Assembly: GCF_009192945.1 (NCBI RefSeq)
Contig: NZ_NSET01000032.1
Location: forward strand, 94,799-158,798
Direction of reading: 5' to 3'
Source of the DNA: Xanthomonas maliensis
Lineage (GTDB): Bacteria > Pseudomonadota > Gammaproteobacteria > Xanthomonadales > Xanthomonadaceae
DNA: 64,000 nt
The stretch's first letter is position 1. Every line of letters starts with the position of its first letter. The notes beneath the pieces were generated by a model. It searched no databases. It was given only the letters and a program-made list of their open reading frames with translations, and had not been told where the DNA came from. Below, one piece after another: positions 37,347 through 46,066 of the stretch. Both the position numbers and the translations under genes were made by a program.

Positions 37347-37558
37347 AGACCCTCCCAGGTGCATGTGCAAGTCACATCGATGGTTCGCCACGACACCGCC
37401 GCGGCGAGATGGCTGCAGCCTAGTCGCGCGAAGCTGTCATGCGCCTGTCGTGGCAGCGGATGCCGGTTGGCCGCCTAGGCGAGCTTTTGCGGCGCTGGCC
37501 TGTTACCTTCCGGCCGCAGTAGCCCACCTTCGCCTCTCCCATCCTCGATCACCGCCTC

Positions 37559-38272
37559 ATGCGCCTGTTGCTCGTCGAAGACAATGCCGATCTTGCCGAT
37601 GCGATCGTGCGGCGCATGCGCCGCAGCGGGCATGCGGTGGATTGGCAACGCGATGGATTGGCTGCCGCCAGCGTGCTGCGCTACCAACGCTTCGACCTGG
37701 TGGTGCTGGATATCGGCCTGCCCGGGTTGGACGGCCTGCGCGTGCTGGCCGGCATGCGCGAGCGTGGCGATGCCACTCCGGTGCTGATGCTGACGGCGCG
37801 CGACGGCATCGAGGATCGTGTCCAGGCGTTGGACGTCGGCGCCGACGACTACCTGGGCAAACCGTTCGATTTCCGCGAGTTCGAGGCGCGCTGCCGCGTA
37901 CTGCTGCGGCGCAACCAGGGCCACGCCAGTGCGGTGGTGCAGGTGGGCGGATTCGTGTTCGACAACGCTGGCCATACGGTGAACCTGGATGGCGTGCCGA
38001 TCGAGTTGCCCAATCGTGAGTTTCGCCTGCTGGAAATCCTGATCGGGCGATTGGGGCAGGTGGTGGGCAAGGACGAGATCGGCAACGGCCTGTTCGGCTT
38101 CGACGACGAAGCCGGCCCGAACGCGATCGAGCTGTATGTCGGTCGCCTGCGGCGCAAGCTGGCGGCAGCGCCGCTGCGCATCGTCACTGTGCGCGGCGCC
38201 GGCTACAAGCTGGAAGCGGCCGAGCCGCAGGCGCTCGCCGAGTCCAAGGGCGACGACGATGGCGATGGCTGA
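37559..38272 (+). CDS. tctD: Two-component response regulator TctD
   Basis: The 237-residue OmpR-family regulator has a receiver (LLVEDNADLADAI, phospho-acceptor Asp51 in LVVLDIGLPGLDG, Lys in DDYLGKPFD) and a winged helix (LPNREFRLLEILIGRLGQVVGKDEI, NAIELYVGRLRRKL). It overlaps tctE by 14 bases. TctD of Salmonella and Xanthomonas controls tricarboxylate uptake; the adjacent citH and porin genes support that role. Target sites could lie in the 212-base region shared with the divergent porin gene. Confidence 0.88.
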   Translation: MRLLLVEDNADLADAIVRRMRRSGHAVDWQRDGLAAASVLRYQRFDLVVLDIGLPGLDGLRVLAGMRERGDATPVLMLTARDGIEDRVQALDVGADDYLGKPFDFREFEARCRVLLRRNQGHASAVVQVGGFVFDNAGHTVNLDGVPIELPNREFRLLEILIGRLGQVVGKDEIGNGLFGFDDEAGPNAIELYVGRLRRKLAAAPLRIVTVRGAGYKLEAAEPQALAESKGDDDGDG

Positions 38273-39650
38273 GTCCTCGGCAGTGGCGCCCTCGTTGCGG
38301 CGCACCCTGCTGGTGTACCTGGGGAGCTTGTCGCTGTTCGGTGCGATCGCGCTGTTCTTTGTCGCGCGTGATTACGGCGAACGCGCAGCCAACCGCTCCT
38401 ACGATCACCTGCTGGTGTCGTCGGCGTTGTCGATCATCGACAGCGTGGCGCTGGTGGGGGGCGACTGGCAGGTGGATTTGCCCTATGCCTCGCTGGACTT
38501 GCTGGGCATGGCGGCGGAAGACCGGGTGTTTTATCGCGTCTTCGATGCGCGCGGGCAGACCATTACCGGTGCGGAAGATCTGCCGCTGCCGCCGCGCGCG
38601 CCGGAGAGCGAGCGCCCGCTGTTGTTCGACGCGATCTATAGCGGCGAGCCGGTCCGGTTCGTGGTGGTGGCGCATCGGGTGGCATCGGCATCGGCGCAGG
38701 GCGAGGTGCGCGTACAAGTCGGGCAGACCCGGCGTGCGCGCGATGCCGTGGCACGCGAAGTCATCTGGCAGGCGTTGGCGGCGATCGGCGTGCTGTCGCT
38801 GTTGTCGCTGGCCCTGGTGTGGCTGGGGGTCTATCGCGCGCTGCGGCCGCTGCAACGCATCGAACGCGACCTCTCGCGCCGCGAGCCTTCCGATCTGAAA
38901 CCCTTGACCGCACCGGCGCCGCAGGAGATGCAGCAGATGGTGGCGGCACTCAATCGCTTCATGGCCCGGCTCTCTTCCAGCAACGAGACCTTGCGCGCCT
39001 TCATGGCCGAGGCAGCGCACCAGATGCGCACGCCGTTGGCCGCCTTGCGGGCGCAGGCACAGCTGGCGATGGACGACGACGATCCACAGGAAATGCGCCG
39101 CAGCCTGGCGGCGATCGAACGCAATGCCAGTCACATGAGCCGGCTGCTCAACCAGTTGCTCAGCGATGCCAGCGTGATCCATCGCGCCAACCTGCAACGG
39201 TTTGCCCCGGTGGATCTGGCCGAAGTGCTGCACCAGGCCTTGCACGAGGCGCTCCCGCGCAGCGAACCGGTGCCACGCATGCAGCTGGCGATCGATCCGC
39301 AGCCGGCGCTGCTGCGTGGCGATGCCTTGCTGCTGCGCGAGGCGCTGAAGAACCTGCTCGACAATGCCTGCAAATACAGCGGCGGCGCGCCGCTGCAGGT
39401 AGCGTTGACCAGTGCGGGCGATCAGCATGTGATCACCATCGCCGATCATGGCCCGGGGATTCCGGCGGCCGAGGCCGAGCGCGTGTTCGAGCGTTTCACG
39501 CGCGGTGCCGACGCGCCGGCCGGCGGCGCAGGCTTGGGGCTGGCCATCGTCAAGCGGGTGGTCGAGGCGCATGGCGGGAGAATCGACCTGAGCAACCGCC
39601 TCGAGGGCGGCTTGGTGGCCTCGCTATATTTTCCTGGAGCAGTGCGATGA
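38259..39650 (+). CDS. tctE: Sensor histidine kinase TctE
   Basis: The roughly 463-residue kinase has helix 1 at about 15-35, a periplasmic 2CSK_N/TctE-like sensor domain (YDHLLVSSALSIIDSVALVGGDWQVDLPYASLDLLG, typical of the family), helix 2, a HAMP region, the H box MAEAAHQMRTPLAALRAQAQL and a HATPase (NLLDNACKYSGG, DHGPGIP, GAGLGLAIVKRV). ATG 38259 and ATG 38265 are equally possible starts. Its stop overlaps the start of the solute-binding gene (ATGA). It should sense citrate or related tricarboxylates. Confidence 0.88.
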   Translation: MAMAESSAVAPSLRRTLLVYLGSLSLFGAIALFFVARDYGERAANRSYDHLLVSSALSIIDSVALVGGDWQVDLPYASLDLLGMAAEDRVFYRVFDARGQTITGAEDLPLPPRAPESERPLLFDAIYSGEPVRFVVVAHRVASASAQGEVRVQVGQTRRARDAVAREVIWQALAAIGVLSLLSLALVWLGVYRALRPLQRIERDLSRREPSDLKPLTAPAPQEMQQMVAALNRFMARLSSSNETLRAFMAEAAHQMRTPLAALRAQAQLAMDDDDPQEMRRSLAAIERNASHMSRLLNQLLSDASVIHRANLQRFAPVDLAEVLHQALHEALPRSEPVPRMQLAIDPQPALLRGDALLLREALKNLLDNACKYSGGAPLQVALTSAGDQHVITIADHGPGIPAAEAERVFERFTRGADAPAGGAGLGLAIVKRVVEAHGGRIDLSNRLEGGLVASLYFPGAVR

Positions 39651-40702
39651 GACGCTGGCGTTGCATCCTGGCCTTGCTGTTGTTGGCGCATGGCGTTGCC
39701 TGGGGCGATCCTGGGCAGGTCCGGCGGTTCCCGGCGCACGCTGAGGTGCGCGCGCAGTTGCGCGTGCAAGGCTCCACCGACCTGGACGTGTTTGCGGCGG
39801 TCATCCAGGACTACCAGCGGCTGTATCCGCACACCGAGGTCGTCTACGAGGATGTGATCGCCTGGGATATCTACGACCGCTATCTGCATCCGGGCACCGG
39901 CGGACGCGTTGCCGACGTGCTGATCAGCGCCAGCATGGACTTGCAGACCAAGCTGGTGAACGACGGCCACGCGCTCGCGCATCGTTCGGCGCAGACCGAG
40001 GCGCTGCCGGCATGGGCGCAGTGGCGGCATGAAGTGTTCGGCATCAGCTACGAGCCGGTGGCCATCGTCTACAACACGCGTCTGCTCGATCCGGCGCGGG
40101 TGCCGCGCACGCGGCAACAGCTGCTGGCACTGCTGCGCGCGCCCGATGCGCCCTTGCGTGGGCGGGTGGGGACCTACGATGTGGCCCGCAGCGGCGTGGG
40201 CTATCTGTTCGCCACCCAGGACGGCCAACTGGGGACCATCGCCGGTGCTTTGCTGGCCGCGCTGGGTGCCAACCAGGTGCGCTTGGAAGAGCGCACCGGC
40301 ACGCTGTTGGACCGGGTCAGCCGCGGCGAGTTGCTGCTGGCCTACAACGTGCTGGGATCGTACGCGCAGGCGCGCATCGATGCCGGTGCGCCGCTGGGCA
40401 TCGTGCAGCCGCAGGACTACACCCTGGTGGCCTTGCGCACTGCGGTGATCCCCAAGACCGCGCCGCACGCGAGCGAGGCCCGCCGCTTTCTGGACTATCT
40501 GCTGTCGCCACGCGGGCAGCAGGTGCTGTCGCGCGAGGCGCGTTTGATGCCGATCCTGCCGTCCGCCGGCGGCCGCGATCGCGCGGCCCGTCCGCCGTTT
40601 CGGCCGATCCCGCTGGGGCCAGGCCTGCTGGTTTACCTGGATAAACTCAAGCGCCGCCAGTTCCTGGAGGCATGGCGGGCCAGTACGCAGCCGCCGCCTT
40701 AA
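39647..40702 (+). CDS. Periplasmic solute-binding protein coupled to tctDE
   Basis: The 351-residue product has a signal peptide (CILALLLLAHGVAWG-DPG) and a type II periplasmic-binding fold like ferric or anion-binding proteins (LRVQGSTDLDVFAAVIQDYQRLYPHTEVVYEDV; HEVFGISYEPVAIVYNTRLLDPARVPRT; LLLAYNVLGSYAQARI; SEARRFLDYLLSPRGQQVLSREARLMPI). No ABC permease or ATPase is nearby, and its ATG overlaps the tctE stop. It may present a ligand to TctE rather than serve transport (inference). The TAA stop directly touches a MITE-like element. Confidence 0.85.
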   Translation: MRRWRCILALLLLAHGVAWGDPGQVRRFPAHAEVRAQLRVQGSTDLDVFAAVIQDYQRLYPHTEVVYEDVIAWDIYDRYLHPGTGGRVADVLISASMDLQTKLVNDGHALAHRSAQTEALPAWAQWRHEVFGISYEPVAIVYNTRLLDPARVPRTRQQLLALLRAPDAPLRGRVGTYDVARSGVGYLFATQDGQLGTIAGALLAALGANQVRLEERTGTLLDRVSRGELLLAYNVLGSYAQARIDAGAPLGIVQPQDYTLVALRTAVIPKTAPHASEARRFLDYLLSPRGQQVLSREARLMPILPSAGGRDRAARPPFRPIPLGPGLLVYLDKLKRRQFLEAWRASTQPPP

Positions 40703-40966
40703 AGCGTGTGATGCACGTTGAGGTGAGTGCGACGCGTCCTGCGGCGCGTCGAGACAAGGCCTGCGCTGCAGCCCAGCTAGCCCGCCTGGGCAAGGCGCGC
40801 AACGCGGTCTCGGCGCGCCACAGGGCGCTTCCCGTAGGGTTGGCCGTCAGCGGCACGCAGCGCGCACCGCGCGATTTGCCTTGGTGTCAGCCAAGCCGGC
40901 GCCACCCAGCACCCGCTCCGCACCGCTGACGGCCAACGCATCCCATCTCAACGTGCATCACACGCT
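40703..40966. mobile_element. MITE-like element with 23-bp terminal inverted repeats
   Basis: The arms 40703-40725 (AGCGTGTGATGCACGTTGAG...) and 40944-40966 are inverted copies with one mismatch. A second perfect inverted pair lies inside (40839-40853 GTTGGCCGTCAGCGG with 40923-40937). The 264 bases have no credible gene. TA dinucleotides lie one base outside each arm, which could be a target duplication of a Tc1/mariner or IS630-type enzyme (inference). The element begins directly at the stop codon of the binding-protein gene. Confidence 0.7.
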
Positions 40967-41006
40967 CTAGCTGGGCAAACCGCCGGGCCGGTGCCAGACT
41001 TGGCAG

Positions 41007-41645
41007 ATGGCCGATTCCATCATCCTCGTTGCCGACGACCACCCGTTGTTCCGCTCGGCGGTCATCCATGTACTGCATCAGAGCCTGCCGCAGGTGCAGG
41101 TGGTGGAGGCCTCCAGTGCCACCACGTTGAGCGCGATGCTGCGGGCGCATCCGCAGGCCGAGCTGGTGCTGTTGGATCTGGCGATGCCGGGCGCGCGCGG
41201 TTTTTCGGCGTTGCTGCACGTGCGTGGCGAGCATCCGGACATTCCGGTGGTGGTGATCTCGTCCAACGACCACCCGCGGGTGATCCGGCGCGCGCAGCAG
41301 TTCGGCGCGGCCGGCTTCATTCCCAAGTCCACGCCGGCCGACACCATCGGCACGGCAGTGGCGGCCGTGCTCGATGGTGGCACCTGGTTCCCGCCGATGA
41401 CGGCCGAGCGTTCGGAGGCCGACGCACAGCTGGCGGCCAAGCTGGCGCAGCTGACCCCGCAGCAGTTTCGCGTGCTGTTGTGCCTGGCCGACGGGCTGTT
41501 GAACAAACAGATCGCCCACGAGCTCGGACTGGCCGAGAACACCGTCAAGGTGCATGTCACCGCGATCCTCAAGAAGCTGGATTGTTATAGCCGCACGCAG
41601 GCCGCGGTGCTGGTGAAGGCGTTGGAGCCGGAAGGCGAGGGTTAG
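41007..41645 (+). CDS. NarL/LuxR-family response regulator
   Basis: The 212-residue product has a receiver (ILVADDHPLFRSAV, Asp57 in LVLLDLAMPGARG, Lys in AAGFIPKS) and a C-terminal LuxR helix-turn-helix (LTPQQFRVLLCLADGLLNKQIAHELGLAENTVKVHVTAILKKLDCYSRTQAAV). No kinase abuts it; the large hybrid kinase 1.7 kb downstream on the other strand, beside dctA, is the best local partner. It likely controls dicarboxylate or related uptake genes (inference). Confidence 0.88.
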   Translation: MADSIILVADDHPLFRSAVIHVLHQSLPQVQVVEASSATTLSAMLRAHPQAELVLLDLAMPGARGFSALLHVRGEHPDIPVVVISSNDHPRVIRRAQQFGAAGFIPKSTPADTIGTAVAAVLDGGTWFPPMTAERSEADAQLAAKLAQLTPQQFRVLLCLADGLLNKQIAHELGLAENTVKVHVTAILKKLDCYSRTQAAVLVKALEPEGEG

Positions 41646-41962
41646 GCAACGGCAGGGCGCGGCGTTTGCAGCGGCGATGGCGCCGGCTGCCGGCTGATCG
41701 AAGGTCGACAACGGTATCGCCCATGTCTTGTGGCGGCCACCTCGCGCCATGCATCGGCTCCCCGCAGGCGCCGCCATGTGATGCCTGCGCCCACCACATG
41801 CCAGGCCGATCGCTGCGTCACAGCGCGTAGCCGTTGCACGCGCGTCCATGATGCGGAATCCCACTCGGTCCGCGCTTCGTCATCGCGGCCGTCGGCCAAC
41901 ACGGCCTGGCGGATCCTGCCGTCGCCGGTGACCCACATGCCGACGTGGGAGTGTGTTTGCAT
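41642..41962 (-). pseudogene. Degraded Atu4866-domain-like small gene
   Basis: From ATG 41962, preceded by GGAG, the frame reads MQTHSHVGMWVTGDGRIRQA then VLADGRDDEAR, which matches the start of Atu4866-domain proteins (YVGMWVTADGxIRxELLPNGRYDEARG). Similarity then falters: WHVVGAGITW and ADAWREV recall later family segments but are offset by an insertion, and the C-terminal RPSISRQPAPSPLQTP is unlike the family. It looks like a decayed copy with indels, possibly still translated (106 residues). The rest of the 538-base gap holds nothing I recognise. Confidence 0.5.
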
Positions 41963-42183
41963 CGGCGTGTGCTCCGGCAAGGGTGAGGATGTTGGGAAGG
42001 GGGCGGCATGGCATGAGCCTGGTGATCCGCCATCCTTGCCCAATCTTCCGGGTCGATGGCCGGACGCGCTGTAGCGCCGGGTTGAGTGATGGGTGCTAGG
42101 TAGAGCGCGCTGGCTTCTCGGGCAATCGCCAGCGCCGGCGCCCCCAGGCAAGCGTTGACGCAGGCTGCGCAACGCCTTGGCAA

Positions 42184-43026
42184 CTACGATGACGGCTTGG
42201 GCCTGTAGACCACGATGCCTACAGTGCGTGCCACGTATTCGGTAAACGGCGAATCCACCACCTTCTCGTTTTCCGGTCGCGACGAGGCATTGCGGAGCAC
42301 CGGGCCCTGGTCGGTTTGCAGGAAGATGCCGACGTGGCTGACATCCAGCCCAGCGGCCGGGGAGTATCTGCCGATGTAGTCGCCGCTACGCAGTTGCCGG
42401 ATGACCTGGCGATCCACATCGGCGGCGGGGATGTAGGTGATGGTTCGCTGCACCACCGGCAATCCGGGCAGGTAAACACTGCCGTCGGCTTTCAGGTTGA
42501 GCGCCTTGTCCACGCGCACTGCCTTGGAGCTCAGTGTTGCGGTGATGTCCTCGGCAAGCGGGTAGGAGCGGGTGACCCAGTCCGAAAAGAAGTGCTTGCG
42601 CGTGGTGAAGCCCACGATGCCATCGACGTACCGGGTCAGGATCAGGCGATCGACGAAATCCTGCTGCGAATAGGCGTGGCGCGCCGCCTCCACATAATCC
42701 AGATAGGTGAAGCAATCCAGACCCCTGAAATCGATGATCACCTTCTCCGGCGTGGTGGCCGAGCCTTGCAGCATGTTGGCCTGATACGGCGTGCCAAGAA
42801 ACTCCGCCGAGATCACCTTGATCAGATGCCCAGCGCTCAGGCTGCGATGGCTGGACACCTGATGCAGCACGCGATTCAAGGTTTGCAGCGTGGACGGGTC
42901 GATGTCCGCGCGCACCGGGCCAGCCGGCTGCACGGTGCTGGCGGGCGTTGCGGCCTGCACCGGCAGATCCGCCGCGCAGCCGGCGACAAGCAACGAGGCG
43001 AATATCAAGCAGCCAGATCTGGACAT
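42184..43026 (-). CDS. DUF1460 family lipoprotein (NlpC/P60-like amidase)
   Basis: The 280-residue product has a lipoprotein signal (GCLIFASLLVAGC, lipobox Cys17). The body matches DUF1460: DFRGLDCFTYLDYVEAARHA with a likely nucleophile Cys105, and SGDYIGRYSPAAGLDVSHVGIFLQ with His231. The Cys-His arrangement and fold of solved DUF1460 proteins resemble NlpC/P60 or N-acetylmuramoyl-L-alanine amidases acting on cell-wall peptides; substrate is inferred. ATG 43026 follows GAGAG; ATG 43038 and 43056 are alternatives. It has no obvious link to its two-component neighbours. Confidence 0.82.
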   Translation of the reverse strand: MSRSGCLIFASLLVAGCAADLPVQAATPASTVQPAGPVRADIDPSTLQTLNRVLHQVSSHRSLSAGHLIKVISAEFLGTPYQANMLQGSATTPEKVIIDFRGLDCFTYLDYVEAARHAYSQQDFVDRLILTRYVDGIVGFTTRKHFFSDWVTRSYPLAEDITATLSSKAVRVDKALNLKADGSVYLPGLPVVQRTITYIPAADVDRQVIRQLRSGDYIGRYSPAAGLDVSHVGIFLQTDQGPVLRNASSRPENEKVVDSPFTEYVARTVGIVVYRPKPSS

Positions 43027-43237
43027 GATGGCTCTCATTTTCCAGGGCAGAGACATCGGGTGGTTGCGTGGTTAGGCGCATGTTTGCACGTACTTTATCG
43101 CCCTCAAGCAAGCGCGATTGAAAGCGCGCGCAGTTCGGTGCGCGGAAACGAGCCAAAAGACCGCGTCCCTTGTAGGCGGGGCTGTGAAACAACTGCATAA
43201 GACGCATGCCGTATGGTCGGACATCATCTGGTCTCTT

Positions 43238-43310
43238 GCGGTCAGAAGCCCGACATCCTGGAGGCGCGCCATTCCCCGGGTTTTACCTGCAGGCGCAGGT
43301 TTCTGACCGC
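43238..43310. repeat. Short spaced inverted repeat upstream of the DUF1460 gene
   Basis: GCGGTCAGAA (43238-43247) recurs inverted as TTCTGACCGC (43301-43310) just beyond the sensor kinase stop. The 289-base gap between the kinase stop and the DUF1460 start otherwise shows no gene I can support. It could be a weak terminator of the kinase gene or a decayed element. Confidence 0.35.
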
Positions 43311-43315
43311 ACGCC

Positions 43316-45958
43316 TCATCCGCGCCGCAACAACATCTGCGTGATCAATGCACGCAGGGCCGGCGGACGAACCGGCTTGGAAAGAAAGCCCCATCCCAGC
43401 TCCTGTGCGTGCTCGCGCAGGGCCGGGTCGGGCTCTGCGGTGATCAGGATGATGCGTGGCTCGCGCTGCCAGCGCTCCATCAGTTGCTGCAGCAGCATGG
43501 GGCCATGGTGCGCGCCCATGCGCACATCCAGCAACAGCAGCTCCGGCGCGTCGTCGGCGTGCGCACAGGCCAGCGCCTCGTCCGGTCCGCCGGCGAAATC
43601 CACCCGGCAGTCCCAGCGTTCCAACAAGGTGCGGGTGGCCTCGCAGACGCGCGCATCGTCGTCCACGCACCAGATCCGGCAGCCATGCAGGATCGGATCG
43701 TTGCCGGGTTCTGCGAGGACTGGCGCCGTCGGCGCTGCGGTCACGGTCGCGCCTGCGCTCAGCGGCACGCTGACCGAGAACACGCTGCCGCTGCCCAGGG
43801 TGGAGCGCAAGCTGATGCGGTGGCCGAGCAGGCGGCCGATCCGCTCGACGATCGCCAGTCCGAGGCCGGCGCCGCGGTCGTTGGCCACGCCATCGTCCAG
43901 GCGACGAAACTCTTCGAAGATCTCGCCCTGCAAGGCCTCGGGAATGCCAGGGCCCTGGTCGTGCACCTCGATCCGTAGCCAGTCGCCACGACGGCGGCAT
44001 CCGAGCACGACGCGGCCGCGCGCGGTATAGCGGATGGCGTTGGACAGGAAGTTCTGCAGGATGCGGCGTAGCAAGGTTTCATCGCTGCGCACCAGCGCCG
44101 AGGTGGGCACCAGCTCCAGCACCAGGCCGCGATCCTCGGCCAGGATGCCGAACTCGCGTGCCAGCGTGTCCAGCAGCGGCCCCAGCGCGACGTCGCGGAC
44201 CTGGGTCTTCAAGCTGCCGGCTTCCAGCCGCGAGATGTCCAGCAGGCTGTTGAGGATGGCGTCCTGGGCCGCCAAGGCTTCGTCCACGTTATCGACCAGG
44301 CGTGCGCCGTCCTCATGGCGCACCTGCGCGCGCAACACCGAGACGAACATGCGCGCCGCGTTGAGCGGCTGCAGCAGGTCATGCACCGCCGAGGCGACGA
44401 AACGGGTCTTGTAGCGGTTGGCGTTTTCGGCATCGCGCTTGGCGGCCGCCAGGTCGCGGGTGCGTTCGGCGACCCGATGTTCCAGGGCGTTGGCCAGCGA
44501 GCGCAGCTCGCGGGCGGCGTTCTTGTAGCTGGTGATGTCGGCATAGCTGGTGACGAAGCCGCCATCGGGCAGCGGGTTGCCACGGATCTCCAGCACCGTG
44601 CCGTCTTCCTTTTCGCTCTCGCGCAGATGCGGCTTGCCGCTGCGCAGGTGATTGAGCCGGCGTTCGATCGCCGCTTCGATCGGTCCCGGACCGAGCAGGC
44701 CGCGGCGCGCATTGAAGCGGAACAGATCCTCGATCGGCTGGCCGATCTGCAACAACTCCTGCGGAAATCGGAACAGCTCCACATAGCGCGTATTCCACGC
44801 CACCAGCTTGAGCTCGGCGTCGATCACCACCACGCCTTGCGGCAGGTGTTCCAGGCTGCGGCTCAGGCCGGCGTTGGCCTGCTGCGCGGCGAGCACCACG
44901 CCGTCCTGCGCGGTGCGCAATTCCTTGGCATGCTGCTGCAGCACTGCCTCCAGCTCGCGCCGGCTGCGCAGACGCAGTGCCGCCAGCCGTCGTCGTTGCT
45001 GTACGAACAGCCAAAGCAACGCCAACGCCAGCCAGGCGCCGGCTGCGGCGATCGCTGCGGCGCGTCCAGCTGCGGCGCTGCTGCGGGTATCGTGCAGCAG
45101 GTGCAGCTGCCAGCCGCTCTCGGGGACCTGCAAGGTCTGCCACAGCACCAGGCCGGTCAGCGGCGGGTCGCGCACCTCGGCCAGCAGGCCGCCGTCGCCG
45201 ATCCGCTCGACCACCTGCCGACGCAGCGGCAGCAGCTGCTGGTCGGCGTATTGCCGCGTGCTTTGCAGTTCGTTGCGATCGTCGCCGTCGAGCGGGGCGA
45301 GCATGCGGTACCGCCAGGCGGGGCGACTGGCCAGGAACACCACGTCATGGGCGTCGGAGGCGAGCACGATGTCCGGCGTCTGCAGCCATTCGCGCTCCAG
45401 CGCGGCCAGCGCGATCTTGATCACCACCACGCCCTGGGCCTGGCCGGACGGGTCGACGATGGCCTGCGACAGGAAGTAGCCCGGCTCGCTGGTGGTCATG
45501 CCGATGCCGTAGAAACTGCCGCTGCCGTGGGCGATGGCCTGCTGGTAGTAGGGACGGAAGGCGTAGTCCACTCCTACGTTGCTGCGTGCGTCGCGCCAGT
45601 TGCTGGCGGCCAGCGCGGTGCCGTCGCGGTTGATCAGGGTCAGCGTGGAGGACTGGGTGACGTTGTTGGCGCGTTCGAGCTTGCGATTGAGCCGATCGAC
45701 ATCGGCAGCCGACAGCGAGCCGGCCACTGCCGCCCGCAGCTCCGGGTCCAGTGCCAGGATTTGCGGCAGGGTGCGGTAGCGGTCGATCCGCTGCTGCAAG
45801 GCCTGCGCATACAGGCGCAATTGCCGGCGCACCGTGGCGCTCTCGTCGCTGAGTGCGCGCTGTTCGACGAAATGCCCAGCGGCGAACATCGCCACCAGCA
45901 TGCCGCCAAGGATGATCGACAGGGTGAACAGCAGGCGGCGGCGTTGCGAAGCGTACAT
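43316..45958 (-). CDS. Hybrid sensor histidine kinase with DctB-like periplasmic domain
   Basis: The 880-residue product has helix 1 (about 10-30), a long periplasmic double-Cache-like domain resembling DctB (NNVTQSSTLTLINRDGTALAASNWRDARSNVGVDYAFRPYYQQAI), helix 2 (about 300-320), a coiled coil, a PAS domain (LPQGVVVIDAELKLVAWNTRYVELFRFP), an H box SAVHDLLQPLNAARMF, a HATPase (NFLSNAIRYTARG, DQGPGIPE, GAGLGLAIVERI) and a C-terminal receiver (CVDDDARVCEATRTLLE, LLLLDVRMGAHHG). ATG 45958 is chosen; the frame is open to 46012. It sits beside a porin and dctA, so C4-dicarboxylates are the likely signal. Confidence 0.9.
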   Translation of the reverse strand: MYASQRRRLLFTLSIILGGMLVAMFAAGHFVEQRALSDESATVRRQLRLYAQALQQRIDRYRTLPQILALDPELRAAVAGSLSAADVDRLNRKLERANNVTQSSTLTLINRDGTALAASNWRDARSNVGVDYAFRPYYQQAIAHGSGSFYGIGMTTSEPGYFLSQAIVDPSGQAQGVVVIKIALAALEREWLQTPDIVLASDAHDVVFLASRPAWRYRMLAPLDGDDRNELQSTRQYADQQLLPLRRQVVERIGDGGLLAEVRDPPLTGLVLWQTLQVPESGWQLHLLHDTRSSAAAGRAAAIAAAGAWLALALLWLFVQQRRRLAALRLRSRRELEAVLQQHAKELRTAQDGVVLAAQQANAGLSRSLEHLPQGVVVIDAELKLVAWNTRYVELFRFPQELLQIGQPIEDLFRFNARRGLLGPGPIEAAIERRLNHLRSGKPHLRESEKEDGTVLEIRGNPLPDGGFVTSYADITSYKNAARELRSLANALEHRVAERTRDLAAAKRDAENANRYKTRFVASAVHDLLQPLNAARMFVSVLRAQVRHEDGARLVDNVDEALAAQDAILNSLLDISRLEAGSLKTQVRDVALGPLLDTLAREFGILAEDRGLVLELVPTSALVRSDETLLRRILQNFLSNAIRYTARGRVVLGCRRRGDWLRIEVHDQGPGIPEALQGEIFEEFRRLDDGVANDRGAGLGLAIVERIGRLLGHRISLRSTLGSGSVFSVSVPLSAGATVTAAPTAPVLAEPGNDPILHGCRIWCVDDDARVCEATRTLLERWDCRVDFAGGPDEALACAHADDAPELLLLDVRMGAHHGPMLLQQLMERWQREPRIILITAEPDPALREHAQELGWGFLSKPVRPPALRALITQMLLRRG

Positions 45959-46011
45959 GCGCCCAGTATGGCGGGCGCAGGCCCGCCGGCGAAGCGCATG
46001 CCGCAAACGCA

Positions 46012-46041
46012 CACGGCCGCGTCCCGGAGGACGCGGCCGTG
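46012..46041 (-). terminator. Hairpin terminator downstream of the dct-locus porin gene
   Basis: A perfect 13-bp GC stem (46012-46024 with 46029-46041) with loop CGGA lies between the porin stop and the kinase start, both on the reverse strand. Only a short T run (GTTTGC) follows on that strand, so read-through into the kinase gene is possible. Confidence 0.65.
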
Positions 46042-46066
46042 CGGACTTGCGATTGCCAGCGGTGGC

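Noticed and set aside
43027..43315. Small open frames between the DUF1460 and hybrid kinase genes
   Set aside because: No domain, no ribosome-binding site and no codon pattern like the neighbours; only a short spaced inverted repeat is supported.
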